Assembly (NCBI GenBank): GCA_030625995.1
Contig: DAOUPU010000110.1
Span: 1 to 7,878 of the forward strand
DNA length: 7,878 bases
Direction: 5' to 3'
From: Flavobacteriaceae bacterium
GTDB lineage: Bacteria > Bacteroidota > Bacteroidia > Flavobacteriales > Flavobacteriaceae
Shown here in pieces: positions 1 to 6,659 of this stretch (positions are counted from its first letter, which is position 1; the number at the start of each line of letters is the position of its first letter). Below the pieces are notes generated by a model. That model did not search any database and was not told the origin of the DNA. It worked only from the letters and a program-made list of their open reading frames with translations. Both the position numbers and the translations under genes were made by a program.

Positions 1-44
1 TTTTCCCATAGAAATGCAACGATCGTATTTAACGACAATTTCAT
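1..44 (-). CDS. Possible 5' end of a further gene, cut by the window edge
   Basis: An ATG at 42-44 opens a minus-strand frame that stays open to the window edge, giving MKLSLNTIVAFLWE (14 residues seen). It starts 7 bp after the DUF427 stop codon, a spacing typical of a co-transcribed neighbour, and the first residues are basic then hydrophobic, as in a signal peptide or membrane protein. Fourteen codons are too few to recognise a family, and an open frame of this length also arises by chance, so it is only a candidate. Confidence 0.35.
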   Translation of the reverse strand, partial: MKLSLNTIVAFLWE

Positions 45-51
45 AATTGAT

Positions 52-423
52 TTACATAGGCTCAGAGATAATGGTAATTTGATCTAAATTAAAGGCAATA
101 TAACCCTTAATTTTTTTTGCCCTGGGCAAGGCTTTTTCATAACTCCATGCCAAATAATCGCTCGTTGGGTTTTCTTTAAAGTTCCAATAGGAAGCATTGC
201 CTTTAATAGGACAATAACTTTTTCGTTCAGCTTCCATTACCAGATCAACTTTAATATCCTCTTTGGGGAAATAAAATACCGGATTGTAAACACTTTTCGC
301 TACTTCTTTGAGTATCAACGCATTTTGACTTTCTGCAATTATCTTATTATTATATTTAAGTGTTAATTTTCTTGGATATGCATCTATGGCTGCGTAATGC
401 CTTTTTAGTGTGTCTTCCTTCAT
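52..423 (-). CDS. DUF427 domain protein
   Basis: This 123-residue protein belongs to the DUF427 family, a small single-domain beta-rich fold whose biochemical role is not established. The diagnostic features are present: the segment with YFP at residues 51-53 followed by a run of charged residues, and the signature CPIKGNASYW at 71-80 (family form C-x-x-K-G-x-A-x-Y-W). There is no signal peptide, so it should be cytoplasmic. The length fits a complete single domain. The ATG at 421-423 is taken because it leaves a natural N-terminus ahead of the domain. It lies 137 bp after the YehS-like gene; within that gap a TTG (497-499) and TACGTTCT (471-478) at 18 bp spacing give a poor promoter match, so separate transcription is uncertain. 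Confidence 0.9.
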   Translation of the reverse strand: MKEDTLKRHYAAIDAYPRKLTLKYNNKIIAESQNALILKEVAKSVYNPVFYFPKEDIKVDLVMEAERKSYCPIKGNASYWNFKENPTSDYLAWSYEKALPRAKKIKGYIAFNLDQITIISEPM

Positions 424-542
424 ATAAAAATATTAATTCATTATTTACCTATTATAAAACAGGACTATTAAGAACGTAATATTACTATAATCCTTACAAT
501 TGAAATTACTTTGATCAAGAATAAATTAAAACTATCAATAAT

Positions 543-558
543 GAGAATTGGAGTTCTC
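543..558 (-). terminator. Weak stem-loop after the YehS-like gene
   Basis: GAGAA and TTCTC form a 5-bp stem around a 6-base loop, just 2 bp past the stop codon of the YehS-like gene. On the minus strand it is followed by ATTATTGATAG, not a real T-run. It may end the SDR-GNAT-YehS transcript, but the stem is short and could be chance in AT-rich DNA. Confidence 0.22.
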
Positions 559-560
559 CT

Positions 561-1028
561 TCAATCATTTATTGGACGGTATTTTTTTTGGATACCATAC
601 AGGAAATTTCTAAAAAACTGATCTTTACACTGGCGATATTGGCGATGTTTAGGGTTTCTAAAAAAAGCACTTAACTCAGGTTTGCCAATGCGTAATCCTG
701 CTAGAGCCATGGTTTCGATAATATCTTCATCACGCATGTTCAGTGCTATTTTTAACTTTCTCAACTTAATATTATTATTTAATCGATTTTCTGGTTCTCT
801 GGGTAACCCTTCTTTCTTACCTCTTTTATCATTGATCAATCCATTTAAAAAATAGGCTAGTTGCTTATCGGTTAGTTCTTGATATGCCGGATGGTCTTCT
901 TTTCTTAACCAATTACTGACCTGTGAACGAGTGACCTTAAGATCAGCCATTGCAAATATTTGGATCATCTGATCATCACTATAATCAAACGTATAACGAA
1001 TTTGGCGAATTATATCATTATTAGTCAT
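561..1028 (-). CDS. yehS: DUF1456 / YehS family protein
   Basis: This 155-residue protein matches the DUF1456 family, whose E. coli member is YehS (about 156 residues); its function is unknown. It is built of two related halves, about residues 1-70 and 83-152. Each starts with an N-x-I-x-x-(L/I)-(R/K) helix, has a D-(D/E)-x-(M/I)-I segment, then a W/F-(L/F)-R-x-x-x-(D/K)-H motif (WLRKEDH at 40-46, FFRNPKH at 122-128), and ends in a FLNGL / FLYGI helix. The linker carries the family's KRGK (68-71) and EPE-x-R-x-NNNI (78-87) blocks. All-helical and probably cytoplasmic. Its start lies 5 bp past the GNAT stop codon, so it is almost certainly translated from the same mRNA. The functional link to the acetyltransferase is unknown. 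Confidence 0.93.
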   Translation of the reverse strand: MTNNDIIRQIRYTFDYSDDQMIQIFAMADLKVTRSQVSNWLRKEDHPAYQELTDKQLAYFLNGLINDKRGKKEGLPREPENRLNNNIKLRKLKIALNMRDEDIIETMALAGLRIGKPELSAFFRNPKHRQYRQCKDQFFRNFLYGIQKKYRPIND

Positions 1029-1033
1029 ATCAT

Positions 1034-1540
1034 CTATTTAGAGTTGTTTGATAAGACCTTCTCCATCTTAAAATCATCCATTATAAAACCACCACCAATG
1101 TCTGTAATACTTGGTCCAATATTTTTGAAACCTAATTTTTCATAGGCCCTTATTGTATTTAAGTTGTATTTATTCACCCCTAGCTGTATTTTAGAAAGTC
1201 CTGATTCCTCTGCCATATTTTCGATAAAGAACAATGCCGTTTTGCCGATTTTTTTTCCTCTAAAATTGTTAAGTACATAGATCTTACTTAGAAATATAAC
1301 ATTTTGTTCTTTTCTGAAAGATAAATATCCTACAGATCTTTTGTTGTAATAAATTAAATAATAAAAAGAACCACTCTTAATTTGATCTTTCATACTCTCA
1401 ACTGTCTGGTATTTATCCAACATATATACAACCTGATCCAATCCTATAATGGGTACATAGTGCTCATGCCAAATGGTATGGGCAAGTTGTTCTATAAGAA
1501 GAAGATCTTCTGTTGATGCTGCAATATTTATTTCAATCAT
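1034..1540 (-). CDS. GNAT family N-acetyltransferase
   Basis: A 168-residue acetyl-CoA-dependent N-acetyltransferase. Motif A is clear: strand beta-4 with KIYVLNNF (86-93) runs into the acetyl-CoA pyrophosphate loop RGKKIGK (94-100; family Q/R-x-x-G-x-G/A). Motif B, NLNTIRAYEKLGF (126-138), is also intact. The N-terminal IWHEHY and the Q-x-x-Y-M-L segment (36-41), plus the C-terminal G-G-G-F-x-M-D-D stretch, suggest a PaiA-like (polyamine acetyltransferase-related) subgroup; the actual substrate cannot be read from sequence. The ATG at 1538-1540 is preferred to an upstream TTG at 1562-1564, because the GNAT fold begins at MIEINIAAS and ATG is the common start. It sits 36 bp after the SDR gene and 5 bp before the YehS-like gene, in a likely three-gene operon. 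Confidence 0.9.
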   Translation of the reverse strand: MIEINIAASTEDLLLIEQLAHTIWHEHYVPIIGLDQVVYMLDKYQTVESMKDQIKSGSFYYLIYYNKRSVGYLSFRKEQNVIFLSKIYVLNNFRGKKIGKTALFFIENMAEESGLSKIQLGVNKYNLNTIRAYEKLGFKNIGPSITDIGGGFIMDDFKMEKVLSNNSK

Positions 1541-1576
1541 TTTGATGTGTTGTTCTATACACAAATTGTGGTTTAA

Positions 1577-2356
1577 CTATCTTGTCGTCCAACCCCCGTC
1601 AATAAGCATGATATCACCAGTAATAAGAGAGGCTGCATCTGAAGCAAGGAATACTACAGCTCCTGCAACCTCCATCGGTTTTCCAATTCTTCCCAATGGA
1701 ATTCTATCGAGAACATTTTGTCTGAAATCCTTATCCTTAAGCCAGGGTTCTGTACCCGGTGTTTCAATAAAAGTGGGTGCCACTGCATTTACATTGATAT
1801 TATATTTAGCCCATTCAGATGCCAGATTTTTGGTTAAGTGGTTTATGCCAGCTTTGGTCATACAGTAGATGGACTCATCATTCAGAGCTATAAAACCGGC
1901 TTGTGAGCTCATATTAATTATGCGACCTGAGCCTTGTTTGATCATCTGCCTGCCTACAGCTTGTGCAGTAAAAAAGGTACCATTTAAATTTAGATTGATG
2001 GTGTAATCAAAATCTTCTTCTGTTACCTTTTCCGCGGGATTGTCTGGTGCAACACCGACATTATTCACTAGAATATCAATTTTTCCAAATTCATTCACAA
2101 CATTTTTTACTGCGTCATTGATCTGCTGGAGACTGGATACATCCATTTGCAAACGAATCACTTTCCTTCCCATATCTTTGATTTTCTCCTCCAGCTCCTT
2201 TGCGGAATTGATATCTCTTAATCCTAAGCCAATATCTGCACCAGCATGTGCCAATGCCAAAGCACAAGCCCTCCCAAGCCCTCTTGCAGCGCCAGTAACA
2301 AGGGCAACTTTGTTAGTAAGTGCAAAATTTGGATATTGTTTTTCAGGTTCTTGCAT
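1577..2356 (-). CDS. SDR family NAD(P)-dependent oxidoreductase (classical)
   Basis: A complete classical short-chain dehydrogenase/reductase of 259 residues. The Rossmann glycine motif is TGAARGLG (21-28), the structural NNVG is at 98-101, and the catalytic tetrad fits FabG spacing: Asn123, Ser151, Tyr164 and Lys168 (YCMTK). The C-terminus has the usual ITGDIMLIDGG. Arg47 at the end of the second beta strand hints at NADP(H), which is inference. It most resembles FabG / gluconate 5-dehydrogenase / glucose 1-dehydrogenase types; the substrate cannot be assigned. Cytoplasmic. The start at 2354-2356 gives the normal short N-terminal extension ahead of the Rossmann fold. It heads the probable SDR-GNAT-YehS operon, 112 bp after the peptidase gene and behind a stem-loop. 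A TATGCTTG at 2393-2400 is one base from the TAnnTTTG consensus but has no TTG at proper spacing. Confidence 0.93.
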   Translation of the reverse strand: MQEPEKQYPNFALTNKVALVTGAARGLGRACALALAHAGADIGLGLRDINSAKELEEKIKDMGRKVIRLQMDVSSLQQINDAVKNVVNEFGKIDILVNNVGVAPDNPAEKVTEEDFDYTINLNLNGTFFTAQAVGRQMIKQGSGRIINMSSQAGFIALNDESIYCMTKAGINHLTKNLASEWAKYNINVNAVAPTFIETPGTEPWLKDKDFRQNVLDRIPLGRIGKPMEVAGAVVFLASDAASLITGDIMLIDGGWTTR

Positions 2357-2456
2357 ATATCTAATAATTATTTAATCGTTTAACTTCACAGCCAAGCATA
2401 AATTTTCTATACTGTCTTAGAAATTGAGTTCTATTTTATTGGAACGTTAATATAAT

Positions 2457-2483
2457 AAAGAAACCATTTTAAAGAGTTTCTTT
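2457..2483 (-). terminator. Stem-loop at the end of the S9 peptidase gene
   Basis: AAAGAAAC (2457-2464) and GTTTCTTT (2476-2483) are a perfect 8-bp inverted repeat with an 11-base loop. The peptidase stop codon (2469-2471) lies inside the loop. On the minus strand the stem is followed by the T-rich ATTATATTAA. This is consistent with an intrinsic terminator that separates the peptidase from the SDR operon. The stem is AT-rich and so not very stable. Confidence 0.42.
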
Positions 2484-4355
2484 CAACCATTTGTAAAATT
2501 CTCGATGCCAAACCAATGAATTTTGATAATCCAATACCCAATGATTTTCTTCCGGAAAATAGATGAGTTTGCTTTTTATCCCTTGCAACTGTGCAGCTTG
2601 AAAGGCCTCTAAGCCCTGACCAATAGGAACTCTGTAATCTTTTCCTCCCTGTATGATCAGAATAGGTGTATTCCAGTTCTCTACATGTTCAACAGGATTG
2701 AAAAGAGTGTAACTTTTTTGAGCAGCCGTATTATCTTTTTCCCAGTAAGGACCTCCCAGATCCCAATCCACAAAGAATAACTCTTCCGTTGTACCGTACA
2801 TACTTTTTTGATTAAAAATACCATCATGAGAGACAAACGTTTTGAATCTGTTTTCATGAAAAGCGGCTAGATAAAAAACAGAATACCCACCATAACTTGC
2901 TCCAATACATCCAATTCTGTCATTATCTACATAGGATTCCTTGGAAAAATCGTCAATGGCGGAAAGATAATCCCGGATATTTTGACCGCCATAATCTTTG
3001 CTGATCTGTTCATTCCATTCCACTCCATAACCAGGCATCCCTCTTCGATTTGGAGCAATAATAATATAACCGTTTGCAGCCATTAGCTGAAAATTCCATC
3101 GATAAGAATAAAATTGACTCAAGGCTCCTTGTGGACCACCTTGACAGTACAATAAGGTTGGGTATTTTTTATTCGGATCAAAATTTGGTGGATAAATAAC
3201 CCAGGAGAGCAGATCTTTGCCATCGCTTGCTTTTGTTATTCTTTTTTCAATTTTTCCTAGGGTTAATTTATTATAAATATGGTCATTTTCATGTGTCAAC
3301 GATTTCATTTTGCCATTTTTCAGATCAACAATATAAAGTTCGGGAGCATGATTCATATCTCTCCTTGAAACAACCACTTTATTCTTAGTCTGCCCAACTA
3401 TTCCATTAATGTCAAACTGACCTTCTGTTAATTGCTTTGGTTGTGTAGATTTTGAAATTTCAATTTCAAATAACTGAACTGTCCCCAGGACCGGTGCATT
3501 GAAATAAATTTTATCTCCGTTAGTACTCCAAATAAAACTATTTACAGTCCCGTCCCAATCTTTTGTAAGATTGATATCATTTCCATTTCTACGAACAATA
3601 ATATCGTTTTTATCTGCCTCATAACCATCTCTTTTCATTTGTAACCAGGCCAATTCCCCTTGGGTAGAAAAAGCAGGAGCCACATCATAACCTTTATTGT
3701 ATTCTGTTAGATTGCTCGTTTTTTTCGTAATTAGATCATATTCGTAAATATCTGAATTGGTACTTAAAGCATACTCCGTTCCGTAACTTTTTTTAGAAAC
3801 ATATAGTACTTTTTTACTATCAGGGCTCCAAATATAATCTTCCTCTCCGCCAAAAGGTTTTTGCGGGCAATCGTAAGGTTCTCCTTTCATTAAATCTATT
3901 TCACCATCTTTAGATTTTATAAACAGATGACTAAATGAGCCATCTTCCCATGTGTCCCAATGCCTATAGTTCAGAGACTCATAAATTTTAACATTTGACT
4001 CAGGTACATCCTTATAGTAGTCTTGAGCAATAACCGGATTTATTTTTACATCTTTGGTATATATTTCATACTTGCCATCCGGTGAAATCAATGGATTAGC
4101 GATAAGATCAGAATAACTTTTTATCGAATTAGGTTCACCACTGTCAAAAGGCAAAACAAAGATCTCTTTACTTTTATTATTTTCTTGTAAGTCTACTACT
4201 GAGACCGTGTAAACTACACTTTTTGAATCATCGCTCAATCCAACAGCAGAAACTCGTTTAAGTGTAAGAAGCTGTTCAGGAGTCATAGCATTTTGAGCAA
4301 TCAGAACTGAATTTATCCCAAATAACAGAAAAAATATGTACGTTTTTTTCATCAT
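2469..4355 (-). CDS. Secreted S9 family (prolyl oligopeptidase-like) serine peptidase
   Basis: A 628-residue peptidase of clan SC, family S9, of the dipeptidyl/acylaminoacyl-peptidase (DPP5-like) type, expected to release short peptides or amino acids in the periplasm. Residues 1-20 form a signal peptide (MMKK, then hydrophobic, likely cut before QNA), with no lipobox. Residues about 30-365 are a beta-propeller with WD40-like blades such as SPDGKYEIYT (91-100), WSPDSKKVLYVS (176-187) and STNGDKIYF (277-285). The alpha/beta-hydrolase domain spans about 375-628: the GGPQG loop (406-410), nucleophile Ser487 in GASYGG (485-490), Asp573 in GGKDYRVP and His605 in EENHW, so the catalytic triad is intact. 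Slightly short for the family but complete. Two adjacent Met codons could start it; the second (4352) gives the more usual MKK. It is flanked by a long non-coding gap upstream and a stem-loop downstream, suggesting a single-gene unit. Exact cleavage preference cannot be read. Confidence 0.95.
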   Translation of the reverse strand: MMKKTYIFFLLFGINSVLIAQNAMTPEQLLTLKRVSAVGLSDDSKSVVYTVSVVDLQENNKSKEIFVLPFDSGEPNSIKSYSDLIANPLISPDGKYEIYTKDVKINPVIAQDYYKDVPESNVKIYESLNYRHWDTWEDGSFSHLFIKSKDGEIDLMKGEPYDCPQKPFGGEEDYIWSPDSKKVLYVSKKSYGTEYALSTNSDIYEYDLITKKTSNLTEYNKGYDVAPAFSTQGELAWLQMKRDGYEADKNDIIVRRNGNDINLTKDWDGTVNSFIWSTNGDKIYFNAPVLGTVQLFEIEISKSTQPKQLTEGQFDINGIVGQTKNKVVVSRRDMNHAPELYIVDLKNGKMKSLTHENDHIYNKLTLGKIEKRITKASDGKDLLSWVIYPPNFDPNKKYPTLLYCQGGPQGALSQFYSYRWNFQLMAANGYIIIAPNRRGMPGYGVEWNEQISKDYGGQNIRDYLSAIDDFSKESYVDNDRIGCIGASYGGYSVFYLAAFHENRFKTFVSHDGIFNQKSMYGTTEELFFVDWDLGGPYWEKDNTAAQKSYTLFNPVEHVENWNTPILIIQGGKDYRVPIGQGLEAFQAAQLQGIKSKLIYFPEENHWVLDYQNSLVWHREFYKWLKETL

Positions 4356-4375
4356 ATAAAATTTTTGATAAAGTT

Positions 4376-4480
4376 ATGAAACGAACATGAATAAATTTAA
4401 TCAATTGCTTCATAAAAGGGAATGATTAAATTTTTTATGAGAGAACAGAGTGGTTATCCCGAGTACTCGGGATTCTCAAA
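4376..4480. repeat. Intergenic repeat, copy 1 (with intact palindrome)
   Basis: The core 4401-4428 matches 4549-4576 at 24 of 28 positions. Similarity continues leftwards over the AAACGAA-x-ATGAA block. To the right, after about 27 extra bases not found in copy 2, comes the palindrome and a following TTCTC shared with copy 2. This copy lies directly upstream of the S9 peptidase start, so it may form part of that gene's leader. It carries no recognisable coding sequence. Confidence 0.6.
4456..4473. repeat. Perfect 18-bp palindrome
   Basis: ATCCCGAGTACTCGGGAT equals its own reverse complement. It can fold as a 7-bp stem (ATCCCGA/TCGGGAT) with a GTAC loop, or act as a dyad protein site. GAGAA (4441-4445) and TTCTC (4473-4477) could add an outer pairing. 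On the plus strand an AAATTTTT run follows, but no plus-strand gene ends here; on the minus strand there is no T-run, so it is not a clear terminator for the lipoprotein gene. Confidence 0.7.
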
Positions 4481-4524
4481 TTTTTAATTAACTTATTTCT
4501 TGCTAATTACAAAATTTTAAACAA

Positions 4525-4600
4525 ATAAAACGAAAATGAAAAAAAGGATCAATTATTTCACAAAAGAGAATGATTATACCGACTGCTCTGGATTCTCCAA
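4525..4600. repeat. Intergenic repeat, copy 2 (decayed palindrome)
   Basis: The second copy of the element lies about 148 bp from the first. Its core is 4549-4576. The palindrome position (4576-4593) is retained at 14 of 18 bases but no longer symmetric, while GGATTCTC after it is conserved. Compared with copy 1 it lacks the roughly 27 bases between core and palindrome. Confidence 0.55.
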
Positions 4601-4774
4601 TATGTTAATCTCTGTCACCCAAACAGTCAGGCGACGGACGTCTTATAGCATACATTCAAGCAGATAAAAATACTTGTTCTAGTTAGATAAATCTTTAAAA
4701 AGTAAATGAAAATTGCAACAAATAATCGATAATAATTTCTTAAAAACAGAGATTAGAGATCACTATAGGCTAAA

Positions 4775-5476
4775 TCATTTTAAGATAGAGTTTTCAACAA
4801 TCAATGGATAAACATATCCTGCACCGTATTCTCTATCTAAGGATACAGTTCCTTCAAAGGTTACAGTGTCACCCACTTTTACTTCGGTCAATGTTGTAAA
4901 TGTAAGGTCTGATTTTCCTGAATCACTGCTGCCATCTTTTAGATGCACCCAGTTTCTTTCCATAATATTTTTGTTGACCTTGACTACCTGCCCTCGAATG
5001 AGCACTTTTTTATTGGCGTAATGAGTTTTGTTCTTATAGAGTTCAGCTATGATAATTCCTCCTGGCGCAGGTTCAATATGAATGTCCTCTTTCAGCACTT
5101 TTCCTTTTTTTTGTTTTAGATGTATTGAATCTGAAGGATTTTTTTGTGAAATTTGCGGAGATAAGCTAATATTTTCTACAAATAAGATCTCTTCAAATAC
5201 CCGGTCTATTTCTTTACTTTTAAAATTATTCATCAACATAGCATTTTTATAATAAATAACATCTTCAACTTCGGTATCTGTTTTACCAACGGCCATCCAA
5301 TAGTCCTGATTATTTTCAGTTACCAATAAAAAGCTATAGCTAGCCCCTTGAATTACCTCTTTAACTTTTACTTTATGTACGGAAGAATTCTTATCTAAGG
5401 GAGAATACGCTTCTTTGTCATTTTTACAAGAACTTAGTAGAATAAAACCTGTAATTATAAAACATAATAATCTCAT
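4775..5476 (-). CDS. Lipoprotein with two OB-fold-like domains (NrfJ-related)
   Basis: A 233-residue predicted lipoprotein. A short signal peptide ends in the lipobox LSSC, so Cys17 would be acylated; the following KNDKE resembles the charged stretch reported as a surface-export signal in some Bacteroidetes lipoproteins, making outer-membrane or surface location possible (inference). Domain 1 (about 33-103) has the pattern VKEVIQ-x-x-x-Y-x-(F/Y)-L-x-V ... DYWMAV ... MNNFKSKEIDRVF, as in NrfJ-related proteins. Domain 2 (about 137-232) is an OB-fold-like region with GGIIIAELY, K-x-V-x-I-R-G-x-V-V-K-V, NWVHLKDG, VGDTVTFEGTV and GAGYVYPLIVE. A low-complexity charged linker (about 104-136) joins them. 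The function of this widespread Bacteroidetes family is not established; nucleic-acid binding is often assumed from the fold but is odd for an exported lipoprotein. It has its own promoter, 96 bp after the methyltransferase gene. Confidence 0.87.
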   Translation of the reverse strand: MRLLCFIITGFILLSSCKNDKEAYSPLDKNSSVHKVKVKEVIQGASYSFLLVTENNQDYWMAVGKTDTEVEDVIYYKNAMLMNNFKSKEIDRVFEEILFVENISLSPQISQKNPSDSIHLKQKKGKVLKEDIHIEPAPGGIIIAELYKNKTHYANKKVLIRGQVVKVNKNIMERNWVHLKDGSSDSGKSDLTFTTLTEVKVGDTVTFEGTVSLDREYGAGYVYPLIVENSILK

Positions 5477-5506
5477 TATCTGTAATTTTAATCAAATATT
5501 AGATAA

Positions 5507-5514
5507 CAAAAGTA
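5507..5514 (-). promoter_or_regulatory. Bacteroidetes -7 promoter element for the OB-fold lipoprotein
   Basis: On the minus strand this reads TACTTTTG, an exact match to the Bacteroidetes -7 consensus TAnnTTTG. The start codon is 30 bp downstream, leaving a leader of roughly 24 bases. No TTG is found at the usual 17-23 bp spacing upstream (the nearest is 12 bp away), so the -33 box is weak or absent. Confidence 0.5.
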
Positions 5515-5527
5515 GAGTTATTAACTC
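5515..5527. promoter_or_regulatory. Operator-like inverted repeat beside the lipoprotein promoter
   Basis: GAGTTA-T-TAACTC is a perfect 6+1+6 inverted repeat that directly abuts the -7 element, within the promoter spacer. A dimeric repressor bound here would block RNA polymerase. It is short and AT-rich, so it could be chance; no regulator gene is in the window. Confidence 0.35.
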
Positions 5528-5572
5528 AATAGAATTATGACATAAGTTAGTTTTTGGATTTTTAACCCTAAT

Positions 5573-6628
5573 CTAAGGCCTGGCTTCCAGGATCAAATTA
5601 AAAGGAGTTTCGGTTGCTTTTCTATAACTACTGAAACCACCGGAAATGATCGTTTCTTCTAAACGTTTTTCTCCTGCCTGAGCACCTAAGGCCAATCCAA
5701 CCTCCTGATTAAGTGAACAAGGGACGCATAACATTGTAGAAAAAGCATAAAAGGCCCTGCCAACTGGGTTTAGGTTCTCTGCTAAGGAACCTTTTGCAAA
5801 AGGTTCCACTATCATACAAGTCCCATCCGGCTTTAAAGCACTTTTTACGTGAGCACAAGCCCCTACCGGATCGCCCATGTCATGGAGGCAATCAAAGAAT
5901 GTAATAAAGTCATAATCAGTTCCTGAAAAGTTCTTGGATGTTGCTAGTTCAAAAGTTACGTTATTAACTCCTGCATCTTTTGCTCTGGAAGTTGCTTTTT
6001 CAATGGATTTATCGTGAAAATCGACTCCTAAAAATGTAGAATTGGGATATGCCTTCGCCATTATTATTGTTGAGGCCGCATGCCCACAACCGATGTCTGC
6101 AACTTTAGCACCATTTTTTAGTTTTTCTTCTACACCGTCTAATGACGTGATCCAACTGGAAGTCAGATTGTCCTCATAGGATGGGCTAAAGAACTTTTCT
6201 GTACCACAAAACAAACATTTATTATGATCTCCCCACGAAACACCTTCACCTGTTTTAAAGGCTTGTTCTATTTTTGGTTCATCCATGTAAACGGAAGTGA
6301 TTGCATAAAAAGCACCTGTCATAAATACAGGACTTTTTCTATTGCCGAAAACTGCAATTTGCTCCGGAGACATAAAGAAATTTTCATTTTGTATGTCATA
6401 TTGGATGTATCCGGAAGCAGCTTGTGCGGATAACCACTCTCTTATATATCTTTCTGCAGTATTTGTTTTTGTGGCAAGTTGCTGGGAAGTCATCGGACCT
6501 GATTCTGCAAGAGTTTCATAAAGCCCAAGTTTGTCGCCAATAATAACCAAAGGCCCATTTGCAGCCGCACCCATTTCGGTTACTACTTTTCCTAATAATT
6601 CGTGTAATCTTTCTTCGTTTATTTCCAT
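5573..6628 (-). CDS. Class I SAM-dependent methyltransferase, Rv2258c-like, with N-terminal winged helix
   Basis: A 351-residue protein with the layout of the Rv2258c-like methyltransferases. Residues about 10-95 form a winged-helix/dimerisation region (KLGLYETLAESGPMTSQQLA, then RYIREWLSAQAASGY). The catalytic Rossmann fold has motif I VADIGCGHAAST (176-187), an acidic residue after strand 2, Asp203 in GVDFH, motif IV FFDCLHDMGDP (244-254) and the conserved C-terminal block QEVGLALGAQAGE (308-320) and ETPFNLILEARP (340-351). The methyl acceptor is unknown; the winged helix in such enzymes usually serves dimerisation and substrate lid formation, not DNA binding. Oddly, it has two CxxC pairs, CLFC (138-141) and CVPC (301-304). 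Cytoplasmic. It starts 31 bp after the EthD gene, so the two are probably one transcript. Confidence 0.92.
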   Translation of the reverse strand: MEINEERLHELLGKVVTEMGAAANGPLVIIGDKLGLYETLAESGPMTSQQLATKTNTAERYIREWLSAQAASGYIQYDIQNENFFMSPEQIAVFGNRKSPVFMTGAFYAITSVYMDEPKIEQAFKTGEGVSWGDHNKCLFCGTEKFFSPSYEDNLTSSWITSLDGVEEKLKNGAKVADIGCGHAASTIIMAKAYPNSTFLGVDFHDKSIEKATSRAKDAGVNNVTFELATSKNFSGTDYDFITFFDCLHDMGDPVGACAHVKSALKPDGTCMIVEPFAKGSLAENLNPVGRAFYAFSTMLCVPCSLNQEVGLALGAQAGEKRLEETIISGGFSSYRKATETPFNLILEARP

Positions 6629-6659
6629 AATTAAATTATTTTTTATTCTTTATTTCCTT

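Larger units (their letters stand above)
4356..4774. other. 419-bp non-coding gap with repeats
   Basis: I find no convincing gene here on either strand. The interval lies between the lipoprotein stop and the peptidase start, both on the minus strand. It contains two diverged copies of an intergenic element (about 4376-4480 and 4525-4600), a perfect palindrome in the first copy, and a patch around 4616-4650 that is richer in GC than its surroundings and includes a GACGTC site. It must also hold the peptidase promoter, but the nearest TAnnTTTG-like site (TAACTTTA, 4369-4376) is only 12 bp from the start codon and has no well-spaced TTG, so I do not assign it. Confidence 0.7.

Noticed and set aside
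4536..4667. Plus-strand ORF of 43 codons beginning MKKRINYF, the best plus-strand candidate in the gap
   Set aside because: It starts inside repeat copy 2, uses a run of Arg codons (AGG, CGA, CGG) unlike the neighbouring AT-rich genes, resembles no family I know, and the aligned copy 1 reading stops after 12 codons.
4606..4755. 10-bp inverted repeat (TAATCTCTGT / ACAGAGATTA) bounding a 150-bp segment, like the ends of a small mobile element
   Set aside because: No flanking target duplication is visible, the match does not extend, and a 10-bp match by chance is plausible in AT-rich sequence of this length.
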